A DNA stretch of 64,000 nt from Thermogemmatispora sp. (GCF_019683635.1 NZ_JADGIA010000002.1:28327-92326), one strand, 5' to 3'. Positions 34,542 through 43,764 are shown, counted from the stretch's first letter. Made by a program: numbers and translations. The notes: generated by a model not told the origin, from the sequence alone.

Positions 34542-35876
34542 CTAGCGTGTTCCGGGCCAGATCAGCAGATCGTCTGGACCAGGCACCGGCTCGGAGGCGT
34601 CGGCCTCTTCTGAAGGCGGGGTAGGACGAGGACGTCGCCACTCACAGCGGACCAGGCCCTCGTGCAGCAGACGTTGAATGACGGCATCGTGCTCGGCCTG
34701 TGTGAACTGGCCAAAGGTGCTGCTGATGAGCTGCTGGCGCAAGTCGGGCCAGCGCCGGCTGCGCAGAGCGCGCCCCATCTGCAGTGTACGCTGATAGAGC
34801 TGCTCACGGGCAGTGGCCAGACGCTCCTCTCGCCGAGCCTGGAACCAGTCGCTGCCTAGCAGGTCCGCCTGGCTCTGCTCCTCAAGCCGACGCCAATAGA
34901 TGCACACGGCGTCATTCATAGCTAGCAGGCTATCCTGGCGGCGTGTGGCAAAGAGCAGGGTATAGGGAGCTGTCTCAATGAGGGCCGGGCCGCTGGCCCG
35001 TGGCAGGGCGATACGCTGTGTCAGAGGGAAGTGACGCTGAATCTGGGATAACAAAAGGTCGAGTAATTCGGCGAGCGCCTCCGGCGAGAGCGGCGCCGCC
35101 TCATCGCGAGGCATCAAGGCCCGCCAGCGATCGCTGCGCAGCAGATTGTGCAAGGCAACGGCCTGCTGCTCCAGGCGTCGAGCGGCGCGCAGTCGGCTCT
35201 CCAGTTGGCGATGCATGATCAGCAAACAGAGTTCTGTCGGGGCGGCGCGCTGCCAGAGCGGCTCCAGATCCTCATAGCGAAAGAGCGCCGGGGTCAAAGG
35301 GTTCAGAGCAAAAACTGCTGGGGCCTGATCAAGAAGCTGGAGGATGGCAGTAGCGGCTTCCGGCCAGCTGGCGGCGACCAGGCCGCCTTCCCGGGGAATC
35401 ACCAATCCGGCCTTGTGACTGCTGGAACTGGAGCCAGGGCGACTGGCGCTGCGTCCGCCGGCTGGGCCTGTCAGCAGCAGCCCGTAGAGGGCAAGCGACC
35501 GACCCTCGGCAAGCAAGCGAGCATGGAGGGCGCTCAAAGGTTGCAGCCAGGGATGCTGCGGCTGAATCTGAGCGCGCCGCCTGCCGCTAGAGCGCTCGCG
35601 CGGGCCTGGACCGGTTTCGCCTCCGCTGTCAGCTTCACTACTGCCGGCGGCCTGCGCTCTCCTCTCTGGTTCGCCGCCGAGCGCATCGATCCAGTAGCAG
35701 CGTCGGTAGAGCGGATTCTGACGCAGTGCCCGGCAATAGCCAGCAAGGTACTCCTCCTGGAGCCAGAGGCGCAGGGAGGTCAACAGATCTCCCTGGCGAA
35801 CGGAGCGGGCGCGCGTCCCCGCGCGTGCTGCCATCTGAGAGTATTCTTGATCGACATCTGCCCACAGATCATGCAT
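34542..35876 (-). CDS. Three-Cys-motif partner (TcmP)-like protein
   Basis: A 444-residue protein. RCYWIDALGG near residue 65, VFALNPLTP near 190 and YTLLFATRRQDSLLAMNDAV near 320 fall in the order of the Rossmann-like strands of TcmP proteins, where 'Y-I-D-x-F-A-G' and 'Y-x-L-x-F-A-T...M' are typical. A Gly/Ser/Arg-rich low-complexity insert (about 75-105, with a second near 150) and a winged-helix-looking C-terminus (FTQAEHDAVIQRLLHEGLVRCEW) are also visible. The true Cys partner (a radical-SAM-like protein) is not nearby. Function unknown; similarity is judged by eye. Confidence 0.5.
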   Translation of the reverse strand: MHDLWADVDQEYSQMAARAGTRARSVRQGDLLTSLRLWLQEEYLAGYCRALRQNPLYRRCYWIDALGGEPERRAQAAGSSEADSGGETGPGPRERSSGRRRAQIQPQHPWLQPLSALHARLLAEGRSLALYGLLLTGPAGGRSASRPGSSSSSHKAGLVIPREGGLVAASWPEAATAILQLLDQAPAVFALNPLTPALFRYEDLEPLWQRAAPTELCLLIMHRQLESRLRAARRLEQQAVALHNLLRSDRWRALMPRDEAAPLSPEALAELLDLLLSQIQRHFPLTQRIALPRASGPALIETAPYTLLFATRRQDSLLAMNDAVCIYWRRLEEQSQADLLGSDWFQARREERLATAREQLYQRTLQMGRALRSRRWPDLRQQLISSTFGQFTQAEHDAVIQRLLHEGLVRCEWRRPRPTPPSEEADASEPVPGPDDLLIWPGTR

Positions 35877-35975
35877 GGTGAACCTATTCTACCACAGGCA
35901 AAGGCAGATAAGTAAGCAGCAGCATCGCTGCCAGGCAGAGAGATTGTGAGCTGAGCGCGAAGGGCAAAGCGCTGC

Positions 35976-37229
35976 TCAGCCTCGGCGGCTGCTGGCGTGG
36001 CGCTGCAGGGGCAGGCCCGGTACATGGATGCTCGGCGGCTGACGGGGGGCCAGGCGTCCCTTCCACTCGGCGCCGCGTCCGCTCAGCGCCAGACGCACCG
36101 TATCGAGCATTAACAAGCCGAAAGCTATCCAGCTTACAGGAGCCAGCAGCGACCAGGCGAATGGCTGCCGCTGCTCACGCTCGAAGCTGCGGCGCGCGAT
36201 CACCTGCAGGGCCAGCGTCAACAGGGCGGGGGGCAGCAGCGGCAAGGATTGATCCCACTGGCGTCCCCTAAGCAGCTGGCGCAGAGCGGTTAGTACGCTG
36301 AGCAAAGGCAGCAGGCCATAGCTGATCAACCCCAGACCGGCGCCTAGACAGAGCAACGGAGCTGAAGCCGTCACCGAGTAGACGCTCTTGCGCCAGCCGT
36401 GCCAGGCGCTGCGCCAGGTCGTCCACTGCTCATTAGCGACCAGGTTGCGCCCATCGACGAAGTCTTCGCGACAGCCTCGCTGTTTGAAGAACTGTGCCAG
36501 GCCCACGTCATCGCCAAAGCTGGCGCGCAGCTCGGGCGCGCTATAGCCGCCGCTTGCCTCGTAGGCTGAGCGACGGACCAGCAGATAGTGACCGACGGCC
36601 AGCGCCCGGCCAGGCTTGCGTGGGTCCCGCATCTCTCCAGGAGTTGCAAAGTGGGTCATTAACACGATCCCCGCCGGCGTCAGCAAGCGGGAGCCGTTGC
36701 CCACAAGACGGGCGTCTGTCAGCATTGAAAGGAAGTCCAGTCGCTGAGCCAGGGCATGAGCCATCATACGGCGAAGCGCGTCAGGCTTGTGGCGTGTATC
36801 GGCATCGGTAAAGAGCAGCCACTCGCCCTGGGTGAGCGTGACGCCGGTATGCAGGGCATGGGCCTTGCCGGCCCAGCCGGCGGGCAGCTCTTCGACGCGA
36901 TAGACGCGCAGGCGCGAGTCGCGTTGCTGCCAGATCGCCAGCAGGGCCGGCGTCGCATCGGTTGAGCCGTCATCAACGGCGAGCACCTCAAAGTCAGGGT
37001 AATCCTGAGCCAGCAAAGAGGCCAGGCAGGAGCTGATATGTTGCTCCTCGTTACGCACCGGCACAATGATCGAAACATGAGGAGCCGGGTCCGGCAGGTC
37101 CGCCTCAATGGGCGGCAGTGTCTCCCTGAGTGTGCGTCGAACGCGCCAAAGCTGCCAGCCGGCTCCCAGCGCGGTCAGGCACAGATAAGCGCTGTGCAAC
37201 AAGGAAAGAAGACGAAAGCGTTTCTCCAT
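35976..37229 (-). CDS. GT2 glycosyltransferase, paralogue 3
   Basis: A 417-residue membrane GT-A enzyme: one N-terminal membrane segment, then VSIIVPVRNEEQH, VLAVDDGSTDATP and LLFTDADTRH (metal-binding DxD), the acceptor region with GDDVGLAQFF, and three or four C-terminal membrane segments ending in GAEWKGR. This layout is shared with CrtQ- and HpnB-type enzymes that glycosylate carotenoid acids or hopanoids. Very close to the next two genes. Its start lies 125 nt inside the end of the upstream gene, which is unusual. The glycosyl donor and lipid acceptor are not known. Confidence 0.85.
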   Translation of the reverse strand: MEKRFRLLSLLHSAYLCLTALGAGWQLWRVRRTLRETLPPIEADLPDPAPHVSIIVPVRNEEQHISSCLASLLAQDYPDFEVLAVDDGSTDATPALLAIWQQRDSRLRVYRVEELPAGWAGKAHALHTGVTLTQGEWLLFTDADTRHKPDALRRMMAHALAQRLDFLSMLTDARLVGNGSRLLTPAGIVLMTHFATPGEMRDPRKPGRALAVGHYLLVRRSAYEASGGYSAPELRASFGDDVGLAQFFKQRGCREDFVDGRNLVANEQWTTWRSAWHGWRKSVYSVTASAPLLCLGAGLGLISYGLLPLLSVLTALRQLLRGRQWDQSLPLLPPALLTLALQVIARRSFEREQRQPFAWSLLAPVSWIAFGLLMLDTVRLALSGRGAEWKGRLAPRQPPSIHVPGLPLQRHASSRRG

Positions 37230-38553
37230 TGCAAAGTCCTGTCAAGTAGTGGGCGCGGCAGCTGAGGCCCCTGACGCTGCCCTTGCCCGCGCGAAGGCGC
37301 TCAAGAGCCTGACCCATAAAGGCCAGCGGATGGACGGCGCGGTGTTGCGGCGGAGCGGTACGACCTTTCCAGGTTGCGCCACGTCCCTTGAGCACGAGCC
37401 GCGTCGTATCGAGCATCAGCAAGCCAAACGTAGCCCAACCCGCGGGAGCTGTCAGCGCCCAGGCGAAGGGCAGACGATACTCGCGCTCGAAACGCCGCTT
37501 CGTGTCGATCTGGAAGAAGAGAGCGAGCGCCGCCAGCACCCTCATCAGCAGCGATAGATGGTCTCGCTGGCGCTGCGGCTGCTGCCGGGCCAGGCGTCGC
37601 CTGTACCACAGCTGGCGTATGAGGGTGAAAGGCGGTAACAGGCCGTAGAGGATCAGGGCCAGGCCCAGAACCACGCCCAGGAGCGGGCTGCTGGCGACCA
37701 GGCCATAGTTGCTCTTGCGCATGCCTTCCCAGGCACTCTTCCAGGTTGTCCATTGATCGTTGAAGACCAGCCCCCGCTCGGCCACAATATCTTCACGGCA
37801 GCCGTGGCGCTTGAGGTACCAGGCCAGCGTCAGGTCATCTGAGAAGGTCGAGCGCAGCTCAGGAGCGCTATAGCCACCGCAGGCCAGGTACGCAGAGCGC
37901 CGCACCAGCAGGTACTGCCCAACGGCTAGTACACGCGTCGGCTGATGCGGATTACGCATCTCGCCCGGCGTTGCCAGCATGGCCAGCAGTGTAGCGCCAA
38001 TTGCTGTAAGCAGACGGGCGGCTGCCCCCGGCAGGCGGGTATCGGTAAAGAGAGTCAGCAAATCGAGGTGATGAGCGATAGCATGGGCCACAGCTCGGCG
38101 CAGAGTCTGAGGCGCATGGCGCGTATCAGCATCGGTGAAGAGCAACCACTCGCCCTGCGTGAGCATGGCGCCAGTGTGCAGGGCGTGGGCCTTGCCGGCC
38201 CAGCCGGCGGGCAGCTCCTCGATGCGATAGACATGCAGGCGTGGATCGCGCTGCCGCCACTCCGCTAAACGAGCGGGCGTGGCATCAGTGGAGCCATCAT
38301 CGATGACCACAACCTCGAAGTCGGGATAGTCTTGAGCCAGCAGCGAGGCGAGGCAATTGTCAATGTGCGCCTCCTCGTTGCGCACGGGCAGAATGATGGA
38401 GACATGTGGAGATGGCTCCGGTAGGGGAGCCTCATCGAGAGTAGTCAACTCTTTAATGCCCTTCTTGATGCGATGGCGCTGCCAGAAAGCAACCAGAGCG
38501 ATGAAGAGCAAGAAAATCAACTGCAGTTGTAAGAAGAACTGCGAGAGTTTCAT
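37105..38553 (-). CDS. GT2 glycosyltransferase, paralogue 2
   Basis: A 482-residue enzyme of the same design as its neighbours: VSIILPVRNEEAH, VVVIDDGSTDATP, LLFTDADTRH, SDDLTLAWYL and C-terminal membrane segments ending in GATWKGR. After that point it is about 75 residues longer than the paralogues. The last 40 or so residues are read from the start of the following gene in another frame, suggesting that the original stop was lost. The ATG at 38553 has CGAGGTG upstream; an earlier GTG at 38562 overlaps that site. Confidence 0.82.
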   Translation of the reverse strand: MKLSQFFLQLQLIFLLFIALVAFWQRHRIKKGIKELTTLDEAPLPEPSPHVSIILPVRNEEAHIDNCLASLLAQDYPDFEVVVIDDGSTDATPARLAEWRQRDPRLHVYRIEELPAGWAGKAHALHTGAMLTQGEWLLFTDADTRHAPQTLRRAVAHAIAHHLDLLTLFTDTRLPGAAARLLTAIGATLLAMLATPGEMRNPHQPTRVLAVGQYLLVRRSAYLACGGYSAPELRSTFSDDLTLAWYLKRHGCREDIVAERGLVFNDQWTTWKSAWEGMRKSNYGLVASSPLLGVVLGLALILYGLLPPFTLIRQLWYRRRLARQQPQRQRDHLSLLMRVLAALALFFQIDTKRRFEREYRLPFAWALTAPAGWATFGLLMLDTTRLVLKGRGATWKGRTAPPQHRAVHPLAFMGQALERLRAGKGSVRGLSCRAHYLTGLCNGETLSSSFLVAQRLSVPDRAGSRLAALARSTHTQGDTAAH

Positions 38554-38664
38554 GCTAGACACCTCGCCTGTCTAAGGCAGGCCTGCCGAGGGACAGTCAC
38601 GCAGACCGTAGCTCCGCTGCTCCTTCATCAGTGGCAGCGGAGCTGTGCTGTTACTAATGCCGTC

Positions 38665-39873
38665 CTACAATAAAGGTAGCATATTGGTTCTCGTCAAGCG
38701 AGGAGCGCGGCGACCTTTCCAGTCGGCTCCCTGGCCGTTGATGGCCAGACGCATGGTATCCAGCAATAGAAAGCCGAAAGCCGTGCTGGCGAAAGGCGCC
38801 AACAGCGCCCAGCGTGCTGGCAGGCCGAAAGCCTGACCGAAGCGGCGCTTACTGTCGACCTGCAGGCAGAGGGCCAGCAGAGCCAACAGGGCCGAGAGGC
38901 GTTCCTGACGCAAGTGCCCAGGCCGCAGAGCTGCGCGCAAGGTCAGGAGGGGTGCCAGGCCGTAGTAGACCAGGAAGCTCCCACCGACGAGGCTCAACAG
39001 CGGATAGGGGGCTAGTTTCCCGTAGGCGCCCTTGCGCAGGCCGCGCCAGGCGCTGCGCCAGGTCGTCCACTGGACATTTTTCACCAGACCACAGCCACCG
39101 ACGATGTCCTCGCGCCAGCCTTGACGCTTGAAGACCTGGGCAATGCCCATATCCTCGGTGAAGGAGGCGCGCACCTCGGGAGCTGAGAAGCCGCCGGTGG
39201 CCTCGTAGGCCTCGCGCCGCACCAGGATATACTGGCCGAAGGCGAAAGCCTGGCGCGGGCGGGCAGCGCTACGAATCTCGCCGGGCGTGATCAGCACTGT
39301 TAAGAGCAGGCCCGTCATCGGCGTGAGCAGGCGGGCTGCCAGACCGATGATCTGCATTTCGGTGAACATCGAGAGCAGATCGAGGCGGTGGGCAATGGCA
39401 TGGGCCACCATGCGGCGCAGGGTCTGGGGAGCGTGACGCGTATCGGCATCGGTAAAGAGTAGCCACTCCCCGCTCGCCAGGGTGGCGCCGGTATGCAGGG
39501 CATGGGCCTTGCCGGCCCAACCAGCGGGCAGCTCCTCGATGCGATGGACGCGTAGGCGTGGATCGCGCTGCTGCCATGCCGCCAGGCGAGCGGGCGTGGC
39601 GTCGGTTGAGCCGTCGTCGACAACAATGACCTCGAAGTCGGGATAGTCCTGAGCCAGCAGCGAAGCGAGACAGCCGTCGATATTCTCCTGCTCGTTGCGC
39701 ACAGGTAGAATAATCGAGACCCGCGGGGCCGGCTTGGGCAGGCGTCGCGGAAGCGGTGTGGCCGTTTCACGAATAGCCTTCTGAATACGGTAGTCCTGCC
39801 AGAGTCCCAGCAGCACACTGGCACCGAGCAGGATTGTGCGCAAAGCGCTCAGAAAGCGCGTTATTTTCTGCAT
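38665..39873 (-). CDS. GT2 glycosyltransferase, paralogue 1
   Basis: A 402-residue GT2 enzyme with an N-terminal membrane segment, VSIILPVRNEQEN, VIVVDDGSTDATP, LLFTDADTRH, TEDMGIAQVF and C-terminal membrane segments ending in GADWKGRRAP. It is the first of three tandem copies. The segment EELPAGWAGKAHALHTG is identical in all three, also nearly so at DNA level, indicating local duplication. The membrane acyltransferase gene is 155 nt upstream in the same direction, so the four may form one pathway unit that makes an acylated glycolipid. Confidence 0.85.
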   Translation of the reverse strand: MQKITRFLSALRTILLGASVLLGLWQDYRIQKAIRETATPLPRRLPKPAPRVSIILPVRNEQENIDGCLASLLAQDYPDFEVIVVDDGSTDATPARLAAWQQRDPRLRVHRIEELPAGWAGKAHALHTGATLASGEWLLFTDADTRHAPQTLRRMVAHAIAHRLDLLSMFTEMQIIGLAARLLTPMTGLLLTVLITPGEIRSAARPRQAFAFGQYILVRREAYEATGGFSAPEVRASFTEDMGIAQVFKRQGWREDIVGGCGLVKNVQWTTWRSAWRGLRKGAYGKLAPYPLLSLVGGSFLVYYGLAPLLTLRAALRPGHLRQERLSALLALLALCLQVDSKRRFGQAFGLPARWALLAPFASTAFGFLLLDTMRLAINGQGADWKGRRAPRLTRTNMLPLL

Positions 39874-40028
39874 GCCTCTATGATTCCGCCTTTTTTACAT
39901 ACTTATATTGAGTAAGTGACTAGCAAGCATGCTGTTTTCGAGCACAAGCAGGGCCCCAGGCTTGCCAGGGCCCTGAGCAACGAACGGCGCTCAAGCCAAC
40001 GTGGGAGGGCCGGCCAGCGCTAGCCAGC

Positions 40029-41627
40029 CTAGACTGGAAGCGGGCTTTCCGCCTGCGAGGCAGAGGGCGGTGGTGGAGCAGCGGAAAGCCGCTGCACCTC
40101 TTCCTCGACGACGCGCCGCATCTGCTCGGCGGAAGCGAAATCTTTCCGGTAGAGTGGGGGGCCGAAACGCACGGTCACACGCCAGCGCCGGCGTCGCCCA
40201 TTTGCAGGAGTGTAGGCCAGGCCGGCAGGCACAACCGCCACCTGGGTGCGGCCATCGCGTTCTGCCAGCTCGACCAGCTTAACAAAGCCGGGGCGAAAGG
40301 GCAGGAACTGCTGCAGGTCCGCTTTCGGCGAGGGATGCGGGTCAATATTGGGGTAAGCTTCTGGAAAGATCACCAGCACCTCGCCAGCCCGCAGCAGGCT
40401 AACAGCCCGTGTGGCCATTTGCCGCAGATAGCGCCGAACTTCACGCGGGCTGTAGGCGCGGGGGGTGTCGTTGCTCTGCTGCTCGCGGAACTGCTCGCTG
40501 CGCAGGACGACAAGCCAGTCGACCAGCGAGCAGCCCAACTCGATGGCGAAGCGCGAGGACTTTGAACGTAGCCAGTCGAGGGCCACCACCGTGTGGAGAC
40601 GGCGCGGGATGGCTCGCAGCAGGGCGTAGCCGTCGTAAAAGTAGTGGAAATGGCGGGCGGCAATCAGTACCGGACCCCTGCGCGGCACCTGCTCCAGCCC
40701 CTCGACACGGATGCGAACCGCCCAGTGCGAGATCGCCCGGGCGCCTATGCGCATCAGCAGCCAGGTCGACTGGCTCAGCGCGCGGCGTCCAGGGTGGTGG
40801 GGGTGCGGGTGCACCTCCTCGCGCGGAAAGACTACGAGCGACTCCGGCACCAGCACAAAGACCGCCGTCAAGAGCAAGGGCGACCAGAGGCCGCTGCCCA
40901 GGTTGAGGGCCATGATGAAGCCGGTGTTGGCTGTGTAGACGGCAAAGGGCAGCCAGATCGCCAGATGCTGCGCGTCAAGGTTGGAGCGCCACAGCCAGCG
41001 ACTGACAATCATCAGGAGCAGGCAATTGCAGATCCACAGGAAGAGATTGCCCACCGGCAGGCCGTAGGCGCTGCTGTAGCCGTTCAGCAAGCCGGTGGAG
41101 GTGGAGAAATGGCCGCTCACCAGGACAGCGTTCAGCGCCAGATCCCAGACTGTCAGAAAGTAGGTGCCGAGCACCAGCGACCAGAGCGTCTGCCGCTCCA
41201 GCCCGAGTCGATCCGTCAGCTTGCTTGCCAGCAGGTAGGACGTAAAGCCCATATAGAACCATGAGAGCGGGAGTGAGTAGGGAACGATGCCGGCCAGCTT
41301 CGGACCAGGGAAAGCGGAGAAGGTGGCGGTGCTCAGGGGAATGCCAGTCAGACTGAGCAGACTCACAATGATGGAGATCAGGACCGAGGCGGCGAAAAAG
41401 ACCAGGGTGCGCCGCGCGTCAATGCAGAGCAGGCCGAAGAGCAGCATTGTGGCTGCTCCAAAGAGGATGTGCAGCGAGCCAGCCCAGTGTAGGGCGAACT
41501 GGAAGATGCGTACTCCAATGGGAGTGCTGTTCCACAGCTCGGGATGAGGCAGAATGATGAGAAGGCCACCCAGGGCGAAGACAAGCGCCGCCAGGTGGCA
41601 GATAAAGAGCAATTTCACAACTCTCAT
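40029..41627 (-). CDS. Polytopic membrane protein with C-terminal PlsC-like acyltransferase
   Basis: A 532-residue protein. Residues 1-255 hold about eight membrane segments. Residues 290-520 form a PlsC/LPLAT-like domain. The catalytic motif is not canonical: where HX4D is expected the sequence reads RHFHYFYDG (HX5D or HX3D). The second motif reads FPEAYPNIDPH instead of FPEGTRS. Either activity is altered or a distinct subfamily is present. It is first in line before three GT2 genes, so an acyl-glycolipid pathway is likely, as in staphyloxanthin synthesis where glycosyl transfer and acylation follow each other. A GGAGGT lies about 12 nt before the ATG. Confidence 0.75.
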   Translation of the reverse strand: MRVVKLLFICHLAALVFALGGLLIILPHPELWNSTPIGVRIFQFALHWAGSLHILFGAATMLLFGLLCIDARRTLVFFAASVLISIIVSLLSLTGIPLSTATFSAFPGPKLAGIVPYSLPLSWFYMGFTSYLLASKLTDRLGLERQTLWSLVLGTYFLTVWDLALNAVLVSGHFSTSTGLLNGYSSAYGLPVGNLFLWICNCLLLMIVSRWLWRSNLDAQHLAIWLPFAVYTANTGFIMALNLGSGLWSPLLLTAVFVLVPESLVVFPREEVHPHPHHPGRRALSQSTWLLMRIGARAISHWAVRIRVEGLEQVPRRGPVLIAARHFHYFYDGYALLRAIPRRLHTVVALDWLRSKSSRFAIELGCSLVDWLVVLRSEQFREQQSNDTPRAYSPREVRRYLRQMATRAVSLLRAGEVLVIFPEAYPNIDPHPSPKADLQQFLPFRPGFVKLVELAERDGRTQVAVVPAGLAYTPANGRRRRWRVTVRFGPPLYRKDFASAEQMRRVVEEEVQRLSAAPPPPSASQAESPLPV

Positions 41628-42135
41628 TTGGCAAGGCTACCTCCACGAACACGGACAGTCGGGCGGCATCCGGCGCGAACTCTGTCTAACATTCTATAAC
41701 CTCTGGATGCTTCCCGACCAGTGCTCGCTTGCTTCTGCCTCGCCTCCGCTCAGGAGCGACTGAGCGAGGTAAGGATCTGCCGCTTCTTGTTGTAAGCAGG
41801 AAGCCGTTGGACCTCTCGACTGCGCTCCTGGCCTGTGGCACGGCGATGGGGGCGGTCGCCTTAACGAGGAAGGATGGATGGACGTTACTGGGCCGCGACC
41901 GGTCAAATACTCCTCTGGTGAAGATACTTGGTGAGGAGAAGACGCTCTTGCTGAAGAGACTAGATGAATGCTGCTATCTCTGCAACTGCCTGCGAGCCGG
42001 CAATGCAGCAAAAGAGCATGCTTGCTGAGCGAGAGGCCACCCTTCCCACACTCAAGAAGGTCTGTCCTCGTTCATTGTTTCTGCTCTATGTGATCGTCTT
42101 GGTGACAAGGAGACGTATATATCCTTCCAATTGCT
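41628..42135. other. Intergenic, no gene recognised
   Basis: Frames of up to 105 codons on both strands lack a start signal and coding character. A TAGAAT hexamer near 41690 (minus) may serve the acyltransferase gene. Confidence 0.4.
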
Positions 42136-43608
42136 CTAATCCCGCTCTTGCAAGGCCCGCACCACCTCGCTCGCCAGGCTTTCCGAGGGAGAGCCATTCT
42201 CTTTCACTCGTGAGTGGAAAACGCAGGTTTGACCGCATTTGAACAGAACGCGGACCAGGCGAGCAACATAGCCATCGCGGCGCAGTGGCTGCTCCTCTTG
42301 ATATTGAATAGCCCCTGAGCCAAGGGTTGGATGGATCAGCCTATCTCCATCCTGATATTCGCCGTGGAACATCTCATGAAAGGCCACTTCCCAGGAAAGA
42401 ATACTGAAGTAGGAAGCCTCACGGTCGCTGATCACGGCGGCTGGCTCTGCTGGACTGGCAGCGGCCTTGGCGATTGTGTGGAGGCGGCGAGCGAGATCAA
42501 GCAGAAAGCGGCGATCCTGAACCTCATCGAGGAGAGTTGGAGGAATAGCCTTCAGTCCGTGGAAGGCCCCCAGGAGGCTGCCCAGAAAGAGGGCAATGGT
42601 GTCAGTGTCACTGCCAAAGGTATTGACAGCGACGATGATACCTTGCTGAGGTCGCTGGAGATATTTCAGGAAAAGATAGATAGCAACACAGACGGTGGCG
42701 ATGCCTGAGCCTTTTGTCTGCGGGTCCAGCGCGCCCACAAAGGTGTAGTAGTCTTTGGGATCACGCGGCAAGAAGGCTGGGATCTGTTTCAGATACTGCA
42801 CTGTCTCATGGAGCGTGCTCTGATAAAGCTGGACAAAGTTCAGCTCCTTATTCAAAAGGCCGCGGTTCCAGGTATGTAGCCAATCTTGCAGACGTTGATC
42901 ACTGCGAATGACCTGGGGAACCTGTCGCAGACCGTCGAGGATGCACTCGATAAAGAGAGGCGGCGGCGGGGGCGCTGATAAAGTGAGCGCGCAGTGGACT
43001 GCCAGGCCGAAGAGGATGGTTCCTAAGATGGCGCGTGGATGACCGTGGGTAATAATGGCATTATAGAACGAATCGCGAATAAGCTCCTGCTTGTTGTCGA
43101 CATGGACCAGGGCGATCGGGAGGTTGCGCATAGCAGCCCCATTAGCCCCGGCCTGACGATAGTCGAGGTCCCCTTGCTGGTAAAAATTATTGAGCCAGCT
43201 GGCTCTCTTAGCGAGCAGCTTGCGGGCGGCAGTTTTGACGGTTCGACCGCCGCCGCGCTCATATTGCAGCCAAAGTGGCAGCTCTATGTAGGCGAAGTAC
43301 TCTGGTATGAAGTGACCTGCCTCGTCTATCGAGCGGGCAACGGCAAGCATCAGCTGAGTGTCATCTGAGTACTCACCAGCGCCAATCGTATCTTCGTAGC
43401 CCCACCATTTGCCGCCAACACGCTTTGTCCAGGGGACAAAGCGTCGCACGGGAAGCTCAAAAGAGCATTGGCGGCTTCCCGCAATGAGGAACTCAGTGGG
43501 CCAACCCAGTGCGTCGCCGATCGAAGCATAGAGCATAGCGCCCTCGAAGCGCTCACAGGGAGGCACGGAGGTCTGCCGAGGTGGCTGCTGGCGCTCAGGC
43601 TCTTCCAT
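42136..43608 (-). CDS. ADP-ribosylglycohydrolase with C-terminal Tudor-like extension
   Basis: The N-terminal 370 residues are an ADP-ribosyl hydrolase (DraG/ADPRH) fold. GDALGWPTE (31-39) is followed by YSDDTQLML (80-88, di-Asp metal ligands), NGAAMRNLP, HGHPRA and NTFGSDTDTIA with GAFHGLKAIP, which close the binuclear Mg site. Such enzymes remove ADP-ribose from proteins, nucleic acids or small molecules. The last 100 or so residues are extra: GDRLIHPTLGSGAI and VRVLFKCGQTCVFHSRV have the 'H-P-x-F-G-x-G-x-V ... V-x-F' pattern of Tudor/SH3-like tails on PcrA and CarD-type proteins. This could bind RNA polymerase or nucleic acid. It is a single gene with its own promoter. Confidence 0.85.
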   Translation of the reverse strand: MEEPERQQPPRQTSVPPCERFEGAMLYASIGDALGWPTEFLIAGSRQCSFELPVRRFVPWTKRVGGKWWGYEDTIGAGEYSDDTQLMLAVARSIDEAGHFIPEYFAYIELPLWLQYERGGGRTVKTAARKLLAKRASWLNNFYQQGDLDYRQAGANGAAMRNLPIALVHVDNKQELIRDSFYNAIITHGHPRAILGTILFGLAVHCALTLSAPPPPPLFIECILDGLRQVPQVIRSDQRLQDWLHTWNRGLLNKELNFVQLYQSTLHETVQYLKQIPAFLPRDPKDYYTFVGALDPQTKGSGIATVCVAIYLFLKYLQRPQQGIIVAVNTFGSDTDTIALFLGSLLGAFHGLKAIPPTLLDEVQDRRFLLDLARRLHTIAKAAASPAEPAAVISDREASYFSILSWEVAFHEMFHGEYQDGDRLIHPTLGSGAIQYQEEQPLRRDGYVARLVRVLFKCGQTCVFHSRVKENGSPSESLASEVVRALQERD

Positions 43609-43668
43609 GTCTGGCTCCGTTTTGGTCCGGTCCTTCTCGTTTAACTTGCTTAAGGGATGCCTGCCTTT

Positions 43669-43674
43669 ATTATA
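43669..43674 (-). promoter_or_regulatory. -10 element of the ADP-ribosylglycohydrolase gene
   Basis: TATAAT on the minus strand lies 61 nt upstream of the ATG at 43608. No clear -35 was found. Confidence 0.4.
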
Positions 43675-43725
43675 CCTGCCTGCAATGCATAAATCTACAT
43701 ATTACGCCGGTTAGGGACAATAAGA

Positions 43726-43759
43726 GGGGGAAGTAGCAAGATTAGATGCTACTTCCCCC
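43726..43759 (-). terminator. Terminator of the purine operon
   Basis: A perfect 13-bp stem (GGGGGAAGTAGCA and its complement) with an 8-nt loop begins 6 nt after the purN stop. Only a short T-rich tail follows on the minus strand. Confidence 0.75.
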
Positions 43760-43764
43760 GCTAG

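Noticed and set aside
35148..35915. 255-codon plus-strand frame
   Set aside because: Antisense to the TcmP-like gene; low-complexity Ala/Gly/Arg composition typical of shadows.
39947..39980. GGGCCC-based hairpin upstream of the first GT2 gene as a terminator
   Set aside because: Stem is palindromic and GC-only with no T-run on either strand; position fits but evidence is too thin.
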